The translations under genes were made by a program, and so were the position numbers. 64,000 nucleotides of DNA. Source: Phycisphaerales bacterium. Its GTDB lineage: Bacteria > Planctomycetota > Phycisphaerae > Phycisphaerales > UBA1924. The stretch is taken from assembly GCA_019744815.1 (NCBI GenBank), contig JAIEUA010000010.1, positions 124,001 through 188,000 of the forward strand, read 5' to 3'. This document shows positions 36,032 to 44,070 of this stretch, in pieces (position 1 is the stretch's first letter; each line of letters opens with the position of its first letter). A model generated the notes under the pieces. That model worked only from the letters and a program-made list of their open reading frames with translations, did not search any database and was not told the origin of the DNA.

Positions 36032-37807
36032 TCAGCGCCCGCCGCGGTGCCAGCCGGGCTTGCCCCCGGTGCGGCGGTTGCTCTTGGCCGGATGACCGGC
36101 GTGTCCGGAGGACCTGGGAGCGTGGCCACCGGAATGGCCGCCCGATTGGCCGCCCGAGTTCCCACCCGCTTGGCCGCCGCCGGAGTGACCGGCGTTGGAG
36201 CGCGGGGCGTACGTGGGCTTGGGCGCATGGGTGCCGCGGTGGGCCGGAACGCCGGTCTGTGGATGGCTCGGCTTGCTGTGCGGGGCGTGGGCCGGGGCGC
36301 TCGCCTTGGCCGGGGCGTGGTCGCGATGGGCAGCATGGCCGCCGCGGTGGCCGGAGTTCGAGTGCGGCCTCGCGTCGCGGTAGCCGCCGTGGCCGTGCGA
36401 GCGTTGCGGGCGATCGTCGTCGCGGTCGTCCTGATGGGCGTGGGCGTCGGCGACATCGTTCGGCAGGTCGGGGAGCGTGGTGATCGGATTGAACTTCTTG
36501 CCGGTGAGCCGCTCGATGTCGCGCATCAGGCCGCGCTCCTCGCGGTCGCAGAAGCTGATGGCGATGCCGGTGGCTCCCGCGCGGCCGGTGCGGCCGATGC
36601 GGTGGACGTAGGCCTCGGGGTCCATGGGCAGGTCGAAGTTGAAGACGTGGCTGATGCCGTCGACGTCGAGGCCGCGGGCGGCGACATCGGTAGCGACCAG
36701 GACGCGGACCTTGCCGGTCTTGAAGCCGAGCAGGGCGCGGTCGCGCTGGTTCTGGGCCTTGTTGCCGTGGATCGCGGTGGCGGAGACGCCGGCGCGGACG
36801 AGGCGCTTCTGGAGGCGGTCGGCGCCGTGCTTGGTCTTGGTAAAGACGACGGCCCGCTGCACGTTGCTCTCTTCGAGCAGGTGGATGAGCATCGCGGGCT
36901 TGCTCATCTTGGGGACCATGTAGAGCGACTGCTCGATCTTGGGGGCCGCGGATGAGACGGGCGTGACCGAGACCTTCACGGGGTTCTTCAGCAGCGAGTC
37001 GGCCAGGCGGACGATCTCCTTGGGCATCGTCGCGCTGAAGAGCATGGTCTGGCGCTCGGCGTGCAGCTTGGAGACGATCTTGCGGATCGGGGCGATGAAG
37101 CCCATGTCCAGCATTCGATCGGCCTCGTCGAGGACCAGGATGTTGATCTGGCTGAGCTCGACCTCGCCCTGTTCGAGCAGGTCGATCAGGCGGCCGGGCG
37201 TGGCGACGAGCACGTCGACGCCGGCGCGGATGGCGCGGACCTGACGACCTTGGGAAACGCCGCCGAAGATGATGGTGCCGGTGACGGAGGTGTGCCGACC
37301 GTAGGCGGCGAAGCTCTCGCCGATCTGGGTGGCGAGCTCACGCGTGGGCGAGAGGACGAGGACCTTGGGCAGGTGCGGGCCGCGGTGGGACTTGTCGCGC
37401 GGCATTGCCTGCAGGCGGTGCAGAATGGGCAGCGCGAAGGCGGCGGTCTTGCCCGTGCCCGTCTGGGCGCAGCCGAGCATGTCGTGACCGGCCATCAGGG
37501 GCGGGATCGCCTGAGCCTGGATGGGCGTGGGGACCGTGTAGCCCTCGTCGGTCAGGGCCTTGAGCACGGGAGCGCACAGGCCGATCTCGGCGAAGGTGGT
37601 GGGAATCGGGGCCTTGCTGGACGCGGCGCGGGGCGCGTCGTCGGCGCCGCCGCGGACGATGGCGGGCTCGCCCTTGTGGTGCGAGCCTGCATGCGGCTTC
37701 GCATGGGAAGCGTGGGCGGCGTGAGCGGTTTCGCCATGGCCGTGGGTGTGCGAGTCGGAGTGGGAAGGGGCGGGGGCGGTGCGGTGCGAGGCGACAGGAT
37801 CAGACAT
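36032..37807 (-). CDS. DEAD-box ATP-dependent RNA helicase, RhlE type, with His-rich ends
   Basis: Unwinds RNA duplexes in ribosome assembly or RNA decay. The core spans about residues 70-430: TTFAEIGL (Q motif), AQTGTGKT, PTRELA, TPGR, DEADRMLDMGF, SAT, ARGLDV and HRIGRTGRAG. Outside it there are low-complexity extensions: an N-terminal His-rich stretch (residues 10-65, HSDSHTHGHGE) and a 130-residue C-terminal tail rich in His, Gly, Ser and Arg (NSGHRGGHAAHRDH). The ATG at 37807 (MSDPVASHR) was chosen; AAGGAG lies 14 nt upstream. Similar tails occur in cold-adapted RhlE proteins, where they bind RNA. GT4 lies directly downstream. Confidence 0.9.
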   Translation of the reverse strand: MSDPVASHRTAPAPSHSDSHTHGHGETAHAAHASHAKPHAGSHHKGEPAIVRGGADDAPRAASSKAPIPTTFAEIGLCAPVLKALTDEGYTVPTPIQAQAIPPLMAGHDMLGCAQTGTGKTAAFALPILHRLQAMPRDKSHRGPHLPKVLVLSPTRELATQIGESFAAYGRHTSVTGTIIFGGVSQGRQVRAIRAGVDVLVATPGRLIDLLEQGEVELSQINILVLDEADRMLDMGFIAPIRKIVSKLHAERQTMLFSATMPKEIVRLADSLLKNPVKVSVTPVSSAAPKIEQSLYMVPKMSKPAMLIHLLEESNVQRAVVFTKTKHGADRLQKRLVRAGVSATAIHGNKAQNQRDRALLGFKTGKVRVLVATDVAARGLDVDGISHVFNFDLPMDPEAYVHRIGRTGRAGATGIAISFCDREERGLMRDIERLTGKKFNPITTLPDLPNDVADAHAHQDDRDDDRPQRSHGHGGYRDARPHSNSGHRGGHAAHRDHAPAKASAPAHAPHSKPSHPQTGVPAHRGTHAPKPTYAPRSNAGHSGGGQAGGNSGGQSGGHSGGHAPRSSGHAGHPAKSNRRTGGKPGWHRGGR

Positions 37808-38119
37808 CAAGAGAACAACAACTCCTTGCGCCGCGGAAAATCCACGGACGCGTGCGTTGGGCACAGCTTGGACCTGGGCGCCGAGTTTCCCGCGTGGCGG
37901 GCGTGGCGAGTCGGAACGAGCGGCCGAACTGGGTGCCGGGGCGTGCGGAGCACGACGCGGCGGGTGGCGCGAGACGGCGAACATGCCGCCCGCTGCCAGC
38001 AGATTCCCAGAACGATCCGAGTGAGAAGAAACTCACCTGAAAAAGCGACGGGGCCACTGGCGAATGGAGAATGCTAGGCACTCGGTGGCTCTCGCAGGGC
38101 GACGGGTGTCTGGGGTCCG
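37808..38119. other. Upstream region of the DEAD-box helicase gene
   Basis: About 310 bp of leader and promoter sequence for the leftward helicase gene, with no gene recognised. No clear -35/-10 pair was found. The right end contains the 3' structure of the PEP-CTERM-like gene. Confidence 0.4.
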
Positions 38120-38192
38120 AAAAGGCGGAACGCACCGGGATACGACCCTCCGAGCCGCCATTCGCGGCAAGACGGTCGCTCCGGTGCGTTCC
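38120..38192 (-). terminator. Inverted repeat after the PEP-CTERM-like gene, probable 3' structure
   Basis: A perfect 12-bp inverted pair, GGAACGCACCGG at 38127-38138 and its complement at 38181-38192, encloses a smaller GCCGC...GCGGC hairpin. Read leftwards it starts 28 nt after the stop codon and is followed by GCCTTTTC, so it may stop transcription. The two-arm arrangement also matches the paired palindromes elsewhere in the window. Confidence 0.5.
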
Positions 38193-38220
38193 GGGATTGG
38201 ACAAACGGATTCGATTCCGA

Positions 38221-38874
38221 TCAGCGACGACGGCGGGCGGCGCCGAGGGCGGCGACACCGGCGAGTGCGAGCGCCGAAGGAGCGGGGATGATCTCGAACG
38301 CCAGGTCGTTCCCGCCGAACGCGATCCAGCCGCTGTTGGGGTAGAAGAACGAGGCGTTCGCCAAGTCGCCCTGGGTGCTGCGGCTCCACACAAAGGTGTC
38401 GCCGAAGTTGTTCACCAAGAGTCCGCCGACCGAGAGCCAGTAGGTGCCGGCCCCGAGGTTCAGCGAGCCAACGTTGAGATCGAACTGGTACTGCGTGCCG
38501 CCGCCGATGTTGTTGAAGCCCGTCGGCGTGATCGTCAGGCCAGCCAGCGCGGGCGACGAGCCGTAGAGCACGTTGTTCGCGTCGGGCACGCCGCCGAGGT
38601 CGCCGTAGATCTTCACATCAAAGCCGGTGAAGTTGGTGAGATCGGGGAAGGCGAAGTTCTGGCTGGCGCCGAACCAGCGGACGCTGGTGACCGTCGCGGC
38701 GCTCGACAACGTGAAGTTGTCGGCCATCCGCTGGGTGAAGAACTGGTTCGGCCCGCCGACGGAGTAAAAGCCCGTGTCCGTCGCCAGGTCGTTGGCCTGC
38801 GAGTACAGAGCCGCCGAGGCCGAGGACGCGAACACACCCGCGGCCAGGCCGCACGCCATCAACACACTCTTCAT
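38221..38874 (-). CDS. PEP-CTERM-like secreted protein
   Basis: A 217-residue exported protein: signal peptide MKSVLMACGLAAGVFASSASA, a beta-rich body with many Asn/Thr/Gly, and a C-terminal sorting tag made of IPAPSALA, a short Ala/Leu/Gly helix and RRRR. This is the PEP-CTERM plan, with PAP in place of PEP, found in many Phycisphaerae; such proteins are processed by exosortase and usually function in the matrix or surface layer. The body (RMADNFTLSSAATVTSVRWFG, GTYWLSVGG) is like choice-of-anchor beta-sandwich proteins of unknown role. GGGAGAC lies 10 nt before the ATG. No exosortase is in the window. Confidence 0.88.
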   Translation of the reverse strand: MKSVLMACGLAAGVFASSASAALYSQANDLATDTGFYSVGGPNQFFTQRMADNFTLSSAATVTSVRWFGASQNFAFPDLTNFTGFDVKIYGDLGGVPDANNVLYGSSPALAGLTITPTGFNNIGGGTQYQFDLNVGSLNLGAGTYWLSVGGLLVNNFGDTFVWSRSTQGDLANASFFYPNSGWIAFGGNDLAFEIIPAPSALALAGVAALGAARRRR

Positions 38875-38900
38875 CTGCTTGTCTCCCTACTACGAGATGC

Positions 38901-38927
38901 GAAAAACCGGCAGCGGAAACTGCCAGG
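38901..38927 (-). promoter_or_regulatory. Terminator-like hairpin in the leader of the PEP-CTERM-like gene
   Basis: Read leftwards, CCTGGCAG-TTTCCG-CTGCCGG (one bulged base) is followed by TTTTTCGC, 30-50 nt upstream of the start codon. No gene in the same direction lies before it, so it is not the end of another unit and may act as an attenuator or a leader structure. Confidence 0.4.
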
Positions 38928-39080
38928 CTAGAGGATAGAGGAAAGTCTTTTGTCGTTGCAAGCGTTTTCTTGCCTCTCGTGTTGAGAGCAAGTCTCTGCC
39001 GCGGCATTGGTTATCGAACGTTTCGCGGGTCGCACGCGAGACCCGAGCGACCACGCGGGGTTGCCTCGGTACAAATCACC

Positions 39081-39620
39081 ATGCTGAACCTCTTGCCCTT
39101 GGCATTGATGCTGATCGCCGACCCCGCCGCACCGAAGGCCGCCGAGCCGAGCTTCCCTGAAACGTGGGTCGGCCACTGGGCCGGTGACGCCACACTGACC
39201 ACGCCCAAGGGCGTGGCGATGCGGTTCACGATGGAGCTCAAGGTCGCCAAGACGGACGACCCGACGACCTATCAGTGGACGATCATCTACGACGACGGGA
39301 AGAACCGACAAGAGCGGCCCTACCAGCTCGTCGTGAAGGACGCGGCGAAGGGCGCGTACGAGATCGACGAGAAGAACGGCATCGTGCTGCCGGCGACGCT
39401 GATCGGCGGGAGCTTGTACAGCGCGTTCGACCTCGAGGGCGTGCGTTTGGTCTCTCGTGACCAACTCGTCGGCGACGCGATCGAGACCGAGATCATCACC
39501 ATGAGCACGAAGCAGCTCGTCGAAACCGGCGGCAAGGCCGGCGATGCGGAGGCTCAGGTGCCGCCGGTTACAGGCGTGCCGGTGGTGTCGGTGCAGCGGG
39601 CGACTCTGAAGAAGAAGTGA
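39081..39620 (+). CDS. Small secreted protein of unknown function
   Basis: A 179-residue protein with a short N-terminal hydrophobic leader (MLNLLPLALMLIADPAAPKAAE) and a beta-rich body starting TWVGHWAGDATLTT, the pattern of lipocalin/calycin-like barrels or of THAP4/heme-binding-like proteins; this likeness is weak and unverified. Repeated phrases such as PYQLVVKDAAKGAYEIDEKNG suggest eight or so strands. The ATG at 39081 gives the leader; an upstream frame from 38970 adds a basic 37-residue stretch that is unlikely to be translated. It is a single gene that converges on the reductase gene at 39744. Confidence 0.7.
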   Translation: MLNLLPLALMLIADPAAPKAAEPSFPETWVGHWAGDATLTTPKGVAMRFTMELKVAKTDDPTTYQWTIIYDDGKNRQERPYQLVVKDAAKGAYEIDEKNGIVLPATLIGGSLYSAFDLEGVRLVSRDQLVGDAIETEIITMSTKQLVETGGKAGDAEAQVPPVTGVPVVSVQRATLKKK

Positions 39621-39697
39621 TCGCGACGGGCCTGCGGCGTTTGCGTGGCCGCGGGATGGTTCGGGCGCCCTTTGCCCCTCCGCAGAGCCTCGACCAC

Positions 39698-39726
39698 CCC
39701 TCCCCGCTGAAGCGGGGCGGGGAGGC
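39698..39726. other. GC-rich hairpin between convergent genes
   Basis: CCTCCCCGC and GCGGGGCGGGGAGG form a strong stem with a TGAA loop, similar in sequence to the 16S terminator hairpin. There is no T-run on either side, so it may be a bidirectional 3' structure or a single palindromic repeat. Confidence 0.4.
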
Positions 39727-39743
39727 GCGGAGGCTTGCGTGCG

Positions 39744-40748
39744 CTACTTCACCTCGAGGACGATCTTGCCGCGGGTCTTGCCGGTCTGGCTGAGTTCATG
39801 AGCCTTGGCGGCCTCCTCCAGCGGGAGCTCGGTGCTCACGTGAGGCGAGACCTTGCCGGCGTCGATCAGGCGGGCGATCTCGGCGAGCTGCGGGCCGTTG
39901 GGCATGAGGAGGAAGACCTTGGCGTTGACGCCGAACTCCTTCATCTTGTCGGCTTTGGGCGGCTGGACGATGGAGACAAGGGTGCCGCCTTTCTTGAGGA
40001 CGGCGTAGGAGCGGTCGTGGGTGTCGGCGCCGATGGTGTCGAGGACCACATCTGCCTGGATGTTCTTGGCCTTCAGCACATCCTCGAACTTCTCTTTCGT
40101 GTAGTCGATCACGATGTCGGCGCCGAGCTTCTTGAGGAACTCGTGGTTCGAGCTGCTGGCGGTGGCGATGACGGTGGCACCCTTGGACTTGGCGAACTGC
40201 ACCGCGAAATGGCCCACGCCGCCCGCGGCGCCATGGATCAGGACCGTCTGGCCATCCTTCAACGACGCCTGCGTGAACAGCGCCTGCCACGCGGTGAGCC
40301 CCGCCAGAGGAACGGCGGCGGCCTCGGCGAAATCGGCTTTGGGCTTCTTGGCGGCTTCCTTCGCGGGAACAGCGACGTACTGGGCGTAACCGCCGCCCTT
40401 GGTCAGGGCCAAATAGGCGTAGACCTCGTCGCCGACCTTGAAGTCTGTCACGCCTTCGCCCAGCGACTCGACAGTGCCCGCGATGTCGTAGCCGAGGGTA
40501 AAGGGAGGCTGCGGAGTCATGCCCTTCAAGAGCCCCTGACGGATCTTCCAATCCACCGGATTGACGCCCGCGGCACGGACATGGACGAGCAACTCACCGG
40601 GCCCCGCTTTCGGGCGCTCGATCTCTTCGACCTTGAGCACTTCCGGCCCGCCGTAAGCCGTGACGCGGACGGCTTTCATGGTCTGAGCGAGCGAGAAGGA
40701 ACCGACGAGAGAGACGGCCGCGACGACAAGGCCAAGAGCGGTGCGCAA
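39744..40748 (-). CDS. Zinc-independent medium-chain reductase (quinone oxidoreductase type) with a signal peptide
   Basis: The body is a typical NADPH-dependent quinone/alkene reductase of the MDR superfamily: MKAVRVTAYGGPEVL, AAGVNPVDWKIRQG, GYDIAGTVESLGEGV, the nucleotide loop HGAAGGVGHFAVQFAKSKG and SEL-type C-terminus. It has no zinc ligand set. What is odd is the N-terminus: TTG at 40748 starts a 23-residue leader (RTALGLVVAAVSLVGSFSLA, then QT) before the family's normal Met at 40679. The TTG has GGAG 8 nt upstream, whereas the internal ATG has none, so the leader is probably real and the enzyme exported. How an exported MDR protein would obtain NADPH is unclear. Confidence 0.85.
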   Translation of the reverse strand: MRTALGLVVAAVSLVGSFSLAQTMKAVRVTAYGGPEVLKVEEIERPKAGPGELLVHVRAAGVNPVDWKIRQGLLKGMTPQPPFTLGYDIAGTVESLGEGVTDFKVGDEVYAYLALTKGGGYAQYVAVPAKEAAKKPKADFAEAAAVPLAGLTAWQALFTQASLKDGQTVLIHGAAGGVGHFAVQFAKSKGATVIATASSSNHEFLKKLGADIVIDYTKEKFEDVLKAKNIQADVVLDTIGADTHDRSYAVLKKGGTLVSIVQPPKADKMKEFGVNAKVFLLMPNGPQLAEIARLIDAGKVSPHVSTELPLEEAAKAHELSQTGKTRGKIVLEVK

Positions 40749-40872
40749 GTGAAGAACTCCGGGGGGTGCCGAGGCATGAGATGCGCGAGGCGGCCTTGCG
40801 TTCCAACGCGGATGAAAGCAACCCCGCCGGGGCGCTGCTATCTTCCTGATTCAGAACGCTTTCTGCTAAAAC

Positions 40873-40936
40873 TGCTCCCCTGCTCCCCTGCTCCCCTGCT
40901 CCCCTGCTCCCCTGCTCCCCTGCTCCCCTGCTCCCC
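40873..40936 (+). repeat. Eight perfect copies of an 8-bp repeat in the ruvA leader
   Basis: TGCTCCCC occurs eight times without a change, followed by TCCCCACTCCCCCCC up to the ruvA start codon at 40952. The pyrimidine-rich leader leaves no Shine-Dalgarno sequence. The complementary unit GGGGAGCA is also found inside smc. Confidence 0.95.
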
Positions 40937-40951
40937 TCCCCACTCCCCCCC

Positions 40952-41614
40952 ATGATCTCCCGCCTCACCGGCAAACTCGAATCTCTGGAAGCCGCGGCGG
41001 CGCACCTCGCCTCGCCCGACGGCTCGTTCGCCCGCGAGGTGCTGATCCCGGCCTACGTGGCCCCATCGCTGGCACCGAAGCTCGGTCAACCCGTCACGCT
41101 CATCACGCTCGAGTATCTCGAAAGTCAAGGACAGGGAACGAGCTTCATTCCGCGGCTGATCGGCTTCCAGACCGCCCGTGACCGCGACTTCTTCGAGTTG
41201 TTCACGACCGTCAAGGGCATCGGCAACCGCAAGGCCCTTCGGGCCATGGCGATCGAACCCGCTCAGATCGCGCGGGCGATCGCGGAGCGGAACGCCGCCG
41301 CGTTGGTGAAACTCCCGGAGATCGGCAAGCGGCTCGCCGAGACCATCATCGCGGAGCTGTCAGGCAAGGTCGAGGCGTACCTCAGCGAGCGCGAGCTACA
41401 GACGCTGGAGATCAAGTCCTCGGCGGTGTTCACCACGCCGAGGCTCGGACCGGTGGCGGAGGAAGCGGTGACGGCGCTGGTGGCCCTGGGCGAGACGCGG
41501 GGCGAGGCCGAGCGCCGCGTCGCGCTGGCGATGGAGCGTGCCTCACGCACCGGAAAAGCCGCCGCGACAACCTCCGACGAGCTCATCGCCGCGGTGTTTG
41601 CCGCGGGCCGATAG
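40952..41614 (+). CDS. ruvA: Holliday junction DNA helicase subunit RuvA
   Basis: RuvA tetramers hold four-way DNA junctions and load RuvB for branch migration. The N-terminal OB fold (MISRLTGKLESLEAAAAHL ... TLEYLESQGQGTSFIPRLIGF) is followed by two helix-hairpin-helix motifs (FTTVKGIGNRKALRAM and LVKLPEIGKRLAETII) and a C-terminal three-helix RuvB-binding domain (VAEEAVTALVALGETRGEAE). Length, 220 residues, is slightly above the usual 190-210. No ruvB or ruvC is adjacent. The start codon lies directly after a C-rich octamer array and has no Shine-Dalgarno sequence. Confidence 0.95.
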   Translation: MISRLTGKLESLEAAAAHLASPDGSFAREVLIPAYVAPSLAPKLGQPVTLITLEYLESQGQGTSFIPRLIGFQTARDRDFFELFTTVKGIGNRKALRAMAIEPAQIARAIAERNAAALVKLPEIGKRLAETIIAELSGKVEAYLSERELQTLEIKSSAVFTTPRLGPVAEEAVTALVALGETRGEAERRVALAMERASRTGKAAATTSDELIAAVFAAGR

Positions 41615-41810
41615 CGATCCCATCCGATAACTCGCGGGCGTGTACGTCCGATCTCATCGGCGAAGGCCGCACAATCGCGCCGGGCGGCACGCCGAACGCT
41701 CCACGTCGCCTGCGCGGCGTGACCGGCTTGCCCCTCGCGTCGATGAAACTCCGGACCTGTGTTCGAGCCCCGAATGACCAAACGGGCGGGCACCGGAGGA
41801 GCGCGCGTTC

Positions 41811-42593
41811 ATGGATATTGCCTCGATCATCGGAATCCTGATCGGCTCCGCCGCGCTCGGCTTCGTCTTCTTCGAAGTCTCGCACGGCAACCTCATGATG
41901 TTCTTCTCCATGGAAGGCGTCTTGATGGTGGGTTGCGGCTCGGTCTCGGTCGTCTTCGTCGCCATGCCGATGGAGAAGCTCAAGCAGGTCCCCGGCTACA
42001 TCAAGTCGTTCCTGTTCAACAAGGGCATGAACGCCAACGAGGTGATCGCGGCGGTCCAGACGCTCTCCGACAAAGCTCGACGCGACGGCATCCTCGCCCT
42101 CGAACCAGAGATCGCCAAGATCAAGGACCCGTTCCTCGCCGCTGGCCTCAAGATGGCCATCGACGGCGTCGAGCCCACCAACATCGACGCCACGCTTCGC
42201 ATGGAGATCCTCGCCATGCAGGACCGCCACAAGGCGGGCAAGAAGTTCTTCGACCTCATCAAGCTCTACGGCCCCGGCTACGGCCTGGTCGGCACGCTGG
42301 TCGGTCAGGTCGGCATGTTCGGTCAGCTCGCCAGCGCCGACATCGGCGCCCTGGGTCACGCACTGGCGATCGCCGTCGTGGCGACGATGTACGGCGCCAT
42401 CATCGCCAACGCCGTCGCCGGCCCCATCGGTGACAAGCTGGGCATCAAGTCGGGCGAAGAAATCCTCAACCGCGAGATGATGCTGCAGGCGATCCTGAGC
42501 ATCCAGGCGGGCGACAACCCGCGTGTCACCATGGACAAGATGCTGGCGTTCATCCCATCGGCCCGTCGCGAGGTCTTCAAGGCCGCGGCTTAA
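41811..42593 (+). CDS. motA: Flagellar motor stator protein MotA
   Basis: Proton- or sodium-channel subunit of the flagellar stator. Four membrane helices are seen (ASIIGILIGSAALGFVFFEV, GVLMVGCGSVSVVFVAMP, LIKLYGPGYGLVGTLVGQVGMF and LGHALAIAVVATMYGAIIANAVAGPIG), with the cytoplasmic charged loop between helices 2 and 3 (MGMNANEVIAAV...DKARRDG). It is 260 residues, as expected. A good GGAGGA (41795-41800) lies 10 nt before the ATG. motB follows after 52 bp. A bidirectional role in adhesion instead of flagellar rotation cannot be excluded, but flagellar use is most likely. Confidence 0.95.
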   Translation: MDIASIIGILIGSAALGFVFFEVSHGNLMMFFSMEGVLMVGCGSVSVVFVAMPMEKLKQVPGYIKSFLFNKGMNANEVIAAVQTLSDKARRDGILALEPEIAKIKDPFLAAGLKMAIDGVEPTNIDATLRMEILAMQDRHKAGKKFFDLIKLYGPGYGLVGTLVGQVGMFGQLASADIGALGHALAIAVVATMYGAIIANAVAGPIGDKLGIKSGEEILNREMMLQAILSIQAGDNPRVTMDKMLAFIPSARREVFKAAA

Positions 42594-42645
42594 ACCTTGA
42601 TCGTGCGTTCCGTCTCGATTGTCCGTCGCTCCACTGAGTCTCACC

Positions 42646-43488
42646 ATGGCCGATGAACACAAAGAAGAGCATGGCGAGGGACACGGTGGCGGAAGCCACG
42701 GCGGCGGCGGCCATGGCGGCGGCGGCCACGGCGGCGGCGGCGAGCACGAAGAAGCCGGCGCACCCGAGTGGCTCATCTCCTTCGCCGATAACGTCGCGCT
42801 GATGATGGGTTTCTTCGTCATTCTGCTGGCGATGAACATGGGCCCCAAGGGCAAGGACCCCTCGGCCGGCGAACCCTCCGACGAGGCCGGACAACCCAGC
42901 AAGGCCATGCTCGACTTCGTCATCGGCATGCGCGAAGGCTTCGGCAATCCCATCGACATCTCTTCCAGCAAGCCCCAGGAGCAGCAGTTCGTGCAACGCA
43001 TGCGCGAGCTCCGCGGCGAATCCGAAACCACCGGCGTGCCCGGCAAAAAGCCCAGCCAGCAGTCGCTCCGCAAGAGCGACTACAGCGCCATCGGCTCCAA
43101 AGTCCCCTTCGACGACATGTCCGTCGCGCTCAACGCCGCCGCCCGCGAGGTCATCAAGGACACCGCGAAAAAGATCCTCGGCCAGCGCTTCTTCGTCGAG
43201 GTCCGCGGACACGTCAGCCCCCACGAGGCCCAGCGCGACTCGGCCCGCGCGTTCAAGCTCGGCACCGACCGCGCGATGGCCGTCATCCAGGCGCTCATCG
43301 AGCTCGGCGTGCCGTCCAGCCAGCTCCGCGTCGTCTCCTGCGCCGACAACGACCGCATCGTCCCCAACACCTGGTCCCGCGAGAACGATCGCACCAACCA
43401 GCGTGTCGAGGTCATAATGACGAGCGAGGCGCTACCGCCCGACCCTTACGCCAAACAGGCCACCGGGAACGAGCCCACCGGAGACTGA
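42646..43488 (+). CDS. motB: Flagellar motor stator protein MotB with a His/Gly-rich N-terminus
   Basis: MotB anchors the stator to peptidoglycan through an OmpA-like domain and carries the channel Asp. Here the channel Asp is Asp48 in FADNVALMMGFFVILLAMN; the OmpA-like domain covers about 160-270 (VEVRGHVSPHEAQRDSARAFKLGTDRA ... SCADNDRIVPNTWSRENDRTNQRVEVI). The first 40 residues are unusual: an imperfect GGGGH repeat (GHGGGSHGGGGHGGGGHGGGG) that precedes the membrane helix on the cytoplasmic side. The ATG at 42646 (MADEHKEEHG) was chosen; an upstream TTG at 42619 is less likely. Confidence 0.93.
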   Translation: MADEHKEEHGEGHGGGSHGGGGHGGGGHGGGGEHEEAGAPEWLISFADNVALMMGFFVILLAMNMGPKGKDPSAGEPSDEAGQPSKAMLDFVIGMREGFGNPIDISSSKPQEQQFVQRMRELRGESETTGVPGKKPSQQSLRKSDYSAIGSKVPFDDMSVALNAAAREVIKDTAKKILGQRFFVEVRGHVSPHEAQRDSARAFKLGTDRAMAVIQALIELGVPSSQLRVVSCADNDRIVPNTWSRENDRTNQRVEVIMTSEALPPDPYAKQATGNEPTGD

Positions 43489-43574
43489 TCGCCGTCAGCG
43501 ACGAATAGAAGCGACGCACACAAGCGTCGAGCGATCTCTGGCTTTTTCACTGACTAGGGCCTCGGGCCGGGCTC

Positions 43575-44003
43575 TTACTGCTCCGTAAACGTCGCCCCAT
43601 CGAGCGCGTCGAAGCTGACAAACTGCCCGACTTGGAACTGGCTCGCGTTCTGCCGCGCGTCGGTCGGCTCGCAGTGAATCGGCACGCCAGCGTTCACGAC
43701 CACCGCGTTCCCGTCGATCGCGACGACCGTGCCCTGGATCCGCCGCGGCCGCCCGTACACCGGCTCCACGTACCGCCCGCCGCTCTGCACGACATCGATC
43801 CGCCGCGCCTTCGCGCGAATCGTCCCGATGATCCGCTTCCCGACCTCGCCGCGTGCGGTGCCCACCAGATGCATCTGATAGCTGGTGTTGGGAACGCTGA
43901 TGACAACGTGCGCCGGCTTGGTGGCCGACTCGCCCACCACTTGCTCGAGAACGCCGCGGGCCAGACGTGGGTCGATCGTGTTGGTCGGTGAAGGCGTGAT
44001 CAT
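43575..44003 (-). CDS. Conserved hypothetical protein
   Basis: 142 residues with no signal peptide or membrane helix. A short beta-rich region in the second half (RIQGTVVAIDGNAVVVNAGVPI, QFQVGQFVSFDALDG) looks like an OB- or SH3-like barrel, and PNTSYQMHLVGTARGEVGKRIIGTI precedes it, a pattern seen in nucleic-acid-binding proteins of planctomycetes. The family is not recognised. The ATG at 44003 (MITPSPTNTI) is favoured over a longer frame. It lies 67 bp after the DinB-like gene, in the same direction, and may belong to the glyS unit. Confidence 0.65.
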   Translation of the reverse strand: MITPSPTNTIDPRLARGVLEQVVGESATKPAHVVISVPNTSYQMHLVGTARGEVGKRIIGTIRAKARRIDVVQSGGRYVEPVYGRPRRIQGTVVAIDGNAVVVNAGVPIHCEPTDARQNASQFQVGQFVSFDALDGATFTEQ

Positions 44004-44070
44004 CGCCCGCAGGGTAGGAACCGTTGGCCCGCACTCGCCACCCCACCGCCCCGCCTGCTCCTTCATCCTC

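Noticed and set aside
40873-40936. Possible CRISPR or iteron array
   Set aside because: The units are 8 bp, contiguous and without spacers, so this is a simple tandem repeat; no replication gene is adjacent.
41620-41645. CCGATAA near a possible sigma-28 flagellar promoter before motA
   Set aside because: No matching upstream TAAA-type element at the right distance, and the ruvA stop lies close by, so chance is more likely.
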